A stretch of DNA of 58,137 nucleotides, taken from Candidatus Zixiibacteriota bacterium. Its GTDB lineage: Bacteria > Zixibacteria > MSB-5A5 > UBA10806. Location: the NCBI GenBank assembly GCA_020348065.1, contig CP070742.1, forward strand, positions 1 to 58,137, given 5' to 3'. The translations under genes were made by a program, and so were the position numbers. A model generated the notes under the pieces. It saw only the letters and a program-made list of their open reading frames with translations, searched no databases and had not been told where the DNA came from. Below, in pieces: positions 25,141 through 32,900 of the stretch (positions are counted from its first letter, which is position 1; every line of letters begins with the position of its first letter).

Positions 25141-28046
25141 TTCTTATATTTGCTCTCCAGTTTCCTGGTGTAAATATCCCAATCGATTTTATTTTCTTTT
25201 TCATCCGCGTTTTCACGATCCTTGTTATCCGAGGCCGCCTCTCCGACATCGATAGGAGAAAGCTCCCTTTCCGATTCGCTCGCCATGAACGATTCAGATT
25301 CCCCGGAGATCCCCGGGGCCGGGGACGCGGGAGATTCCTCTCTCTCCAGCGATTCCGTATATTCCTCGTCGGTCTTTTTCTCGTCCGATGAAAATTGTTT
25401 GGCGGAGGCGGCGGATTCAATTTTAGTCTCCGCCATTTTCAAAATCATTTTCTCGAATAAACTCGCCAGATCCTTTCCCCCGCCAAGCTTGGCGAGTTCC
25501 GCCGCGATTTCTCCATACAGGTCGGCGTCGCCCAGAAGAGGTTCGATTCCTTTGAGTTTTTCTATAAGGTCGAGTTCGACAGCCTTTTCATCTTTTTTCT
25601 TTTCGCCCAGGCTTCTTTTTATCTGTTCGAGATAAGCATCCCGATCGACTTTTTCCGTTCTTTCTTTTCGCTCTTTATCTTTGAGGATTTCTTTATCAAG
25701 CTCGTTCCGCATCTCAGGGGAAAGCGCGCCAAGTCTCTCCACGTATTCCAGGCGAAGTTTTTTGGTGTTCAGCCGCATCCTGACAAGCTCTTCATAAAGC
25801 CCGCGCTGATCAATATCGATCATTCCCCGCTCTTTCAATTCGACCATAATTCTTTTCGTCCCGTACTCGGGGTATTCTCTTACAATATTCAGAATTTCTT
25901 TCCGGACCTCGTAAGGGATCTGTTTCATCCCGGAATCTGCGCGAAGCTTTTTATTCAGCAGCCCGGCGTCGCCCAGTCTTTTCCATCTCCGGCGATATTT
26001 ATAAAATGTCGACAGGGATACGCCCATCTCCTTGCTGGCGTCCTCCGGCGATTTTCCCTCTTCCTCGGTCATCTGAATGAGCCTTTTCCTTTTCTCGAAA
26101 ACAAGCTCATCCAGCATTACTTTTTCCTTGATAACAACCAGGGTAATATCATCATTTTGCGGGGCCCCGGCGGTGAATCTGTTTATATCGGCATCGAGTT
26201 TTTCAGTAAATTCATCCGGATGAAGATCGGAATTGGTCTTAATAAACTCTATCAAACGATCGTTGCCGTATTGTTCTCCCGCCTTATTCATGGCCTCGGT
26301 GATACCATCGGTATAAATAACCAGCATGTCGTCTTTCTTCAGCTTCACCTTATCACGCTCGATTGTCTGTTCAAACTTCACTCCGTCGGGCAAACTTATA
26401 CCCAGAGGCATTCCTCTGGTATTCAGGAAATAGCAGGAGTCGATATCCTTCCGGTAAAGAATCATGGGATTATGCCCGGCCGAGGCGAACGATATGGTTC
26501 TTTTTTCCGAATCGAGAGTTATAAAAAATATGGTTATGAACATGCCCTTTTTCACATCATCGGCGACAAACTGGTTTACGCGGCTCAAAACGTCGGTGGG
26601 CGAATAATTTTCCCTTGATTCCAGCCTTAAAGCGGTACGAATCATGGTCATTACCAGCGATCCGGGGACTCCCTTGCCGGAAACGTCGGCTACTATAATG
26701 CCCATGGTATTGGGGTCGATCTGGACAAAATCGAAATAATCGCCGCCGACGTCCTTGGCGGCCCTATAAATGGTGGAAATATCATAACCTTCAACGTCAG
26801 GGAATTCACGCGGCAGCAAAGCGTGCTGGATCTCCTGGGCCACCTGCATCTCTTTCTGGAGACGTTCCTGTTCGACAAGATCTTCCTGCGATTTTTTAAA
26901 TTTTTCGGTGATTTCGTTGAATGCCCTGGCGATTTCGGAAAATTCGTCGGTGCCCTCAACGGGCAGGGTCTGATCAAGATTTCCCTCACCGATTCGAAGC
27001 ACGCCTTCGGTAAGTTTTTGAATAGGTTTAACGAAATAGTTGGACAGCAGGAAAACGGCTATAAAACCGATTATCAACCCGCCGAATGAAAAGGCCAGAA
27101 GACCTTTACGAGCCTGAGAGATTTGATTTTCCAGGGGCGCCCTCAGAAGCCTGAAGTAGGAAAAGCCGACTATTCTGCTGTTCAGAGTTACCGGTATTCT
27201 ATAATGAAACGCCGTGATACCCGTGGAATCTGTCACCGCCAAATCACCGTTATAGAGTTCTTCTCTCGGCAGGGGCTCGAATGGCGAGAGGAATCTTTTG
27301 GGATTCCCAGGATCCGCAATTATGGTATTCGCGGAATCAGTTACAATTACACTTATAAAATTATCGTTGGTTTCGAGCCAGGCGGCGGCTGATTTGGAGA
27401 TATCAAGATCCCTGAAAATTATTTTCTCGCCAAGATCGGAAACAAACGAATCCATAACGTCCGACGCGCCCCGGAAAAAGCTTGCGTAAGTTCCTTTTTC
27501 GGTGCGGTTATCGATATATAGAAATACACCCGTGACAATGGCGAAAACGACCAGGGAAGCCCAGAGAGCAAACTTCACTCGAATCGATATGCCCGGGGGA
27601 CGAATAGTTCTTACCGCCAGTTTATCGGCCTTCTTCTCCATCCGCAGCTCATTTTCGCCATCGCGGGAATAATAGGATACCGAATCCATCATTTTCCGGA
27701 TCAGGTAGAGTCCGAGCCCTCCTTTTCGACCGGTTTTCACATATCTGCCCAGATCGGGCGAATCCGAGTGATCGTAATCGAAACGACGTCCCCTGTCAAA
27801 TACCGAAAAAATGACTTTGCCGGGATGGATCGCGATTTTGATTCTTATGGTTCCGGGAGCGTATAAATACGCATGCCTGATTACATTGGTGCAAACCTCC
27901 TCGATTGCCAGAAGGACGCTGTTTATGTCCTTTGCGGCCAAGTCGGTATCGCCAAGTACGTTTTTTACGCTTCCCCGGATATCCTCAAGCTGTCCCTCAT
28001 CGGCAGGGAAGCTCATGAATACTTCTTTTACTGTTTTTCTTGCCAT
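25137..28046 (-). CDS. RsbW kinase - RsbU (SpoIIE) phosphatase fusion with transposase-type HTH
   Basis: 969 aa in one uninterrupted frame. Residues ~1-130: HATPase of the anti-sigma kinase RsbW type (N box EEVCTNVIRHAY; GGLGLYLIRKMMD). ~155-180: membrane helix. ~180-320: extracytoplasmic sensor. ~320-345: second helix (FGGLIIGFIAVFLLSNYF). ~345-395: HAMP. ~420-640: PP2C/SpoIIE phosphatase with metal ligands (DVGGDYFDF, ADVSGKGVPGSL, QNDDITLVVI). ~655-785: a region like the DNA-binding part of IS481-type transposases (SPEDASKEMGVSLSTFYKYR ... RKEILNIVREYPEYGTKRI). The ~185-residue tail is charged and looks disordered. No DDE transposase core exists. It combines kinase and phosphatase for a STAS substrate, encoded two genes away, with a DNA-binding segment. 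Confidence 0.93.
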   Translation of the reverse strand: MARKTVKEVFMSFPADEGQLEDIRGSVKNVLGDTDLAAKDINSVLLAIEEVCTNVIRHAYLYAPGTIRIKIAIHPGKVIFSVFDRGRRFDYDHSDSPDLGRYVKTGRKGGLGLYLIRKMMDSVSYYSRDGENELRMEKKADKLAVRTIRPPGISIRVKFALWASLVVFAIVTGVFLYIDNRTEKGTYASFFRGASDVMDSFVSDLGEKIIFRDLDISKSAAAWLETNDNFISVIVTDSANTIIADPGNPKRFLSPFEPLPREELYNGDLAVTDSTGITAFHYRIPVTLNSRIVGFSYFRLLRAPLENQISQARKGLLAFSFGGLIIGFIAVFLLSNYFVKPIQKLTEGVLRIGEGNLDQTLPVEGTDEFSEIARAFNEITEKFKKSQEDLVEQERLQKEMQVAQEIQHALLPREFPDVEGYDISTIYRAAKDVGGDYFDFVQIDPNTMGIIVADVSGKGVPGSLVMTMIRTALRLESRENYSPTDVLSRVNQFVADDVKKGMFITIFFITLDSEKRTISFASAGHNPMILYRKDIDSCYFLNTRGMPLGISLPDGVKFEQTIERDKVKLKKDDMLVIYTDGITEAMNKAGEQYGNDRLIEFIKTNSDLHPDEFTEKLDADINRFTAGAPQNDDITLVVIKEKVMLDELVFEKRKRLIQMTEEEGKSPEDASKEMGVSLSTFYKYRRRWKRLGDAGLLNKKLRADSGMKQIPYEVRKEILNIVREYPEYGTKRIMVELKERGMIDIDQRGLYEELVRMRLNTKKLRLEYVERLGALSPEMRNELDKEILKDKERKERTEKVDRDAYLEQIKRSLGEKKKDEKAVELDLIEKLKGIEPLLGDADLYGEIAAELAKLGGGKDLASLFEKMILKMAETKIESAASAKQFSSDEKKTDEEYTESLEREESPASPAPGISGESESFMASESERELSPIDVGEAASDNKDRENADEKENKIDWDIYTRKLESKYKK

Positions 28047-28108
28047 GACCCCGCTATATAGTATATCGGCTGATTTTATTCTAAGGATTCAAATCGATTA
28101 TGTAAAGT

Positions 28109-29953
28109 TTATTCTTGTTTTGTCTCGTTTTCGGCCGCGAGTCGTTCTCTGGCCTGATTGATGTTTTTCCTGAGATCAGAATTATTCGGATAGATATTTA
28201 CCAATTCCGTCCATATTTCGATAGCCTTATTATAATCGCTTGATTGATAACTTTCTAAACCTGACAGGTAACGGTTCCAGTGAACGGCGTTGGATTTGAT
28301 ATCCTCTATTGTGGTCGGAGGAACTGACTTGGCCCTGGTCTCCGAGATAAGCGATCTTACCGATCTATCATCCGGCCTTAATCTGCCGGCTCTTTCGAGA
28401 AGATCGACCGCCTCCAAATATCTTCCGGCATTTATCAATGATAACGCATTCGCGATAAGTTCGTTTCCCTCCATCTCTATTTTCAATTCCTCTATCCGGG
28501 ATTCGGCTTCGGAATTATCCTCGTCCAGGGATAATATCCGGATCCATTCGGTCAGCGCCCCCGCGTTATCTCCCTGATTCCGCAACCTTATTGCCGTTTC
28601 TCTCTTTTCGGAAAGTTCCGTGGAAAGGTTCTGCTCGGCCGATGCCAGGAGATCTTTTATGGTCTCGTTGTCAGGATCTATCTCCAGCAGGAGCCTGTAT
28701 TTCGAAATAGCGGTATTGAATCTTCCTTCGTTAAAATCGTTCAGGGCCGATTCGACTCTGCCCGAGATTATTTCCTTTCTCTTGCGATCGGCAACGCCCT
28801 CGATTGCGCCTGAAATAATAATATTCATCATGCTATCCGACATAATTCGAGCATGTTCGGATTCGGGATTCAGGCCCTGAACCTTTTGATAATTCCCCAG
28901 AGCGTCCTGAAAATCCTTCCTGTTTCGCAAACTGTCAGCCAGATTCAACAGAGAATCGGCCTGATCGGACAGAGCTCTCTCCCACAATTTCCGTTCCTGC
29001 CTGATAAGACTCGCTCTTCTTTGGTTTCTTTTTTCCGATACCGAGGAACCGAAAGAGAACGAAAACGAAATTCTGTGGCTGCCGCCGAGATATTCCACAT
29101 TTTCATAGGCGTAATCGAGCCCGATAGACCTGTAAAGCAGGCCGCCTCCGAATGTGAGACGTCCTCGATCCAGACCGATCCGCAGCGAATACTGTTTAAG
29201 AAATTCAAGTTCGGCTCCGGCATGGAATATTGCCGATCGGCCCGCGCTTTTTTCAATATCAAATCCGGCTGTCAGGTGCATCTTGTCGCCGAATTTTCTG
29301 TAAGCCGCCGCCCCGAAACGGGATACGGTATTGAATTTGTCTTCTGCCGACTGGAGTTTTATTCTCGGTTGGAATAAATCGATAAAACTTACACCTAACG
29401 TAAGCCATTGGAATCTCGTCTGACTGTATTGAAATCCCAGATCCGCCCCGGCACCGGAGCCCGAAAAACCACCTACATTGTTCGATACGATCTTGAAGGT
29501 TAATCCTCCATGCAATCCATATCCGATAGCGCGCGCGTAGCCGAAACCGAATCTGGTTTCCGATGACGAAAAAGTATCTATCAGACGATTGTCGATATCT
29601 CGTCTTTCGATTCCGTCTGTACCGATACGTCCCGCGGAAAAGGAGAATACACCCAGATCGACTAACGGATATGTTATTCCCAGACAGTCGTAATTGGTGT
29701 TCATAAATAAGGTCGTCCTGAAGGCCATCAGATTCGCCCTATCTATCGCCGAGGTGGCCGCCGGATTCCAGAAAGGCGCGGAAGCGTCGCCGGAGAGGGC
29801 CACAAACGCTCTTCCCATAGCCATACCCCTGGCTCCGGCGCCAAGATTGAATAGAGATTCCCGGCCGGCGTCGCCCTCAGCGTATACAGCGTTCTGCAGG
29901 GCGATTATTAGCCCGAATAACAGGCAGCCTATTTTACGACCGCGATTTTGAAT
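28109..29953 (-). CDS. PorV/UPF0164-like outer-membrane protein with TPR domain
   Basis: About 614 aa. The recognisable beta-barrel motif 'LGAGARGMAMGRAFVALSGDASAPFWNPAA' is that of PorV/UPF0164 proteins, outer-membrane barrels that in type IX secretion carry cargo off the translocon. Residues ~310-600 are TPR repeats (LLNLADSLRNRKDFQDALGNYQKVQ; DYNKAIEIWTELVNIYP). The first ATG (29824) lacks a signal peptide. The frame continues upstream to an ATT at 29953 behind AGGAGGAG, giving a textbook signal peptide (MQNRGRKIGCLLFGLIIALQ, ending VYA). The rare ATT start is therefore proposed, inside the last codons of the upstream gene. A barrel plus soluble TPR on one chain is unusual. Confidence 0.8.
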   Translation of the reverse strand: MQNRGRKIGCLLFGLIIALQNAVYAEGDAGRESLFNLGAGARGMAMGRAFVALSGDASAPFWNPAATSAIDRANLMAFRTTLFMNTNYDCLGITYPLVDLGVFSFSAGRIGTDGIERRDIDNRLIDTFSSSETRFGFGYARAIGYGLHGGLTFKIVSNNVGGFSGSGAGADLGFQYSQTRFQWLTLGVSFIDLFQPRIKLQSAEDKFNTVSRFGAAAYRKFGDKMHLTAGFDIEKSAGRSAIFHAGAELEFLKQYSLRIGLDRGRLTFGGGLLYRSIGLDYAYENVEYLGGSHRISFSFSFGSSVSEKRNQRRASLIRQERKLWERALSDQADSLLNLADSLRNRKDFQDALGNYQKVQGLNPESEHARIMSDSMMNIIISGAIEGVADRKRKEIISGRVESALNDFNEGRFNTAISKYRLLLEIDPDNETIKDLLASAEQNLSTELSEKRETAIRLRNQGDNAGALTEWIRILSLDEDNSEAESRIEELKIEMEGNELIANALSLINAGRYLEAVDLLERAGRLRPDDRSVRSLISETRAKSVPPTTIEDIKSNAVHWNRYLSGLESYQSSDYNKAIEIWTELVNIYPNNSDLRKNINQARERLAAENETKQE

Positions 29954-32900
29954 TTCTCCTCCTCGCCGGAAGTATTATTTTTAATCAAACATATATACAC
30001 GCCCGACCTCACTTCGGACCCGGCATCGTTTCTTCCATCCCATAAAATACCGTCCGTAAATTCGGTATGCGGGCCGGCCCTGCCAAGGGGATCCGAAGCG
30101 GAAATCGATTTTGACCAAACCAATTCGCCCGGAAGGGTAAATATTTTCACCTCGAGATCGGAGTCTTCGGTCAGATTATATACGATTCTGGCCTGTTCTA
30201 TTCGGGGATTGAATGGATTGGGGCAACTCGACACCGATTGTGAAAAATCCTGTTCTAAAAGAACCGTATAATTGCTGACGATTATCTCCCGTTCTCCTCT
30301 CGGAGATACGGCGACAAGCGGAACCGTGGGTATGCCATCTTCCATTATGAAACCTTTGATATTATCGGTGTTTAAATGGATTCGGAAATCCCTGATACTC
30401 GCGTTCGACGAAATTACAAGGCGCAAAATAAATTCCGCCGATTCACCCGGTTCCAGGACTATAGGATTATCGAATACGAAACCTACGGTATCAGCGGAAA
30501 TCAGGTCCGGAACATGCTGAACTGAGTCCGAAAATAGGAATATCTCGGTAAAAACATCCTCCACTTCGCCGGAGGGATTTAACTCGGCGTTAAATGCGAT
30601 TGACGATATGCCCGCCGAGAAAGATCCTCCGCGATCACGATTTCTTAACCTGAAGGTCATGAAATCCAGCTCCTGTCCTTTCACTGCCGATCCCCGATAG
30701 AGATCGGTTACTTCGATTACGATTTCGGGTAGAAGCTCTCTTACGGTTATATTTACCGATGAGGAATCGTTAAGAATAAAAGCGGGGGCGTTGGTATTCT
30801 CGTCAGACGGCAGGAAATCGATGATGGTCCAGATCGGTACCGGCACGGCGATCTCGCTATCGGGTACGGTAATATTCCATACCAATGGCACATTGGAGTT
30901 AAAGGGTTGAACGGGATTTTCGGCGACCTGTATGTCGGGATGTCCAAGATGCAGGCTGATTACGCCCTCTCCTGCAGACGCCTGCCCCAGGTTATGAACG
31001 ACAGCTTCAAATTGTAAAGACGCGCCGGGTTCAATGATGCCGTCCAACGCGGCACGAGGACCAATTATAGCTGACGCAAGGTTCAATGTTGCCCTTTCCA
31101 ATACGTCCAATACGACGAAATTCGTTTCCGTACTAATTAATTCGCCGGTATTCGGGTCTACCAACCATGCGGCAACAGAAATTGAATCAACAATCGGATT
31201 ATCAGGTGCGCGGATCACCCATGACACCAAACCCCCGACGGGCGTTTGTGACAGGGGGTCAGAGGTGGAAAAGCTCGCCGGCAGAGCAATCGAAGCGGTT
31301 AGATTTTCAAATATCCCGAGAGCAGTAATTGTATCGGTGATTGTAAACGACTGACCGGTCGATAGCACGTTGTCAACGGCGCCGTCCGGGGCGGAGACCA
31401 CGGGAATATGCGAAATAATCGGCTCGGTATTCGCGACGAAAGTCCTGGTCGATACGGAATCAGGCCCGACCGCGTCGCCGCCATCGTTGGAGTCGATGGG
31501 TCTGTTCAGAAACCGGACGGATAAGACGGCCGAATCGTTTGGAGTTCCGGGGGCCTCAAGCTCCCAGAAAACATCCTCGTCCAGTATAAATTCCCTGTTT
31601 GCGGAATCAATAAATGAGAATCCGGACGTTCCCGTATCCAGAGTAATTACCTGCGGACCCTCGATATCCGCCATCCCCAAATTAGAGACCGACGTTGAAA
31701 GCGTTACAAGTTGGTTTATAGTTACGGTATCGTCCATAGCCGCTGGGGGTGATGTTACAACCAGCGGAGAAAGAGATAGAAGCGCCGGCGTTTCTATCAC
31801 CAGCAAAGTCGAGTTGTCGAGGGGCTGCATAAGCTGCGGCGGTAACCCCGATACGGCCCCCTGTCCCCCCGATAATGAACTTGTAAACACCAGCCCGGAA
31901 TCCGGATCAGGATCGGTGATAAAAGGTATTATTCCCGCAATTGTAGCGTTGCCTGAAATATTCGGAATAATAATGGAATCTAAACTGCTTTCGCTTTCCA
32001 GTTTGATGTAAAACGATTGAACCGGCTCCAGACCCAGATTTGAAACAGCCACTTTCACAGAGCAGGCTTGAGAGGTATTTACAAAGGGGACATTTCTCGA
32101 CATGGCGTAGGTGGAATCTATTCTCAATGAACCCCTGGTCAAAACCGATACGGAATCGGGAGAGGTGTTGAATTGGCGCGTTTCCTGTAGACCGTTATGC
32201 GTGCCTCTCAATTTAATAACAGGCAAATAATCTCCGGGAGTGAATTCCGGGATTAAAATCGTAGGGGTAAAGCTGAAGGTCGTGTCTCCTCCGGGCTGTA
32301 TAATATCGATTCGGACCGATGATGCCGTATCAGAATAAGCAATATACTCCCTGTTGGAATCGCTGAAGGATATCCTGGAGTTTTCGTGATCGACAACAAA
32401 AGCGACATCGCCGTTATTGCTTAATCGAATGGAAAAGGCTGCGTTCTGTCCCTGAACCAGTGAATCGATCGATATCGACCCGGTAATGTATTGTAGATCT
32501 ATTCCCTCCTGGATTGTGATCATATCCGAAAGATTAATGGTATCGCTCACAAAATCTCCGTTTTCCTCGCCATAGTAATAGAGTACAGGTTGATATACGC
32601 CCGGTGTAAAAGCCGGATCTACGAAAGCGGAATCCATTATAATCGTTGTTCCCAGGGGCGTGTTCGGCGGCAGGAAAACGCCGCTGGAAATATCGGCTCT
32701 AAACAGGCGTACGCTATCGGAAACAATGATATTTGAACTATCGAACAGGGCTAAGCCGGCTCCCCCGGTATTGGCAAGCGACAGGGATAGATTATACCAG
32801 TTCCCTCTGGAAAGCGTGTCTCTGCTAATGGATCCCGTAACATAACCTATAATTGAACTGGATTGAATCTCCAGAGTGTCAGGGAAACCATCCAGAGTAT

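Noticed and set aside
25900-26110. Possible inserted transposase or IS remnant in the phosphatase gene
   Set aside because: The transposase-like segment is in frame with the rest, lacks a catalytic domain and has no inverted repeats; it is part of the protein.
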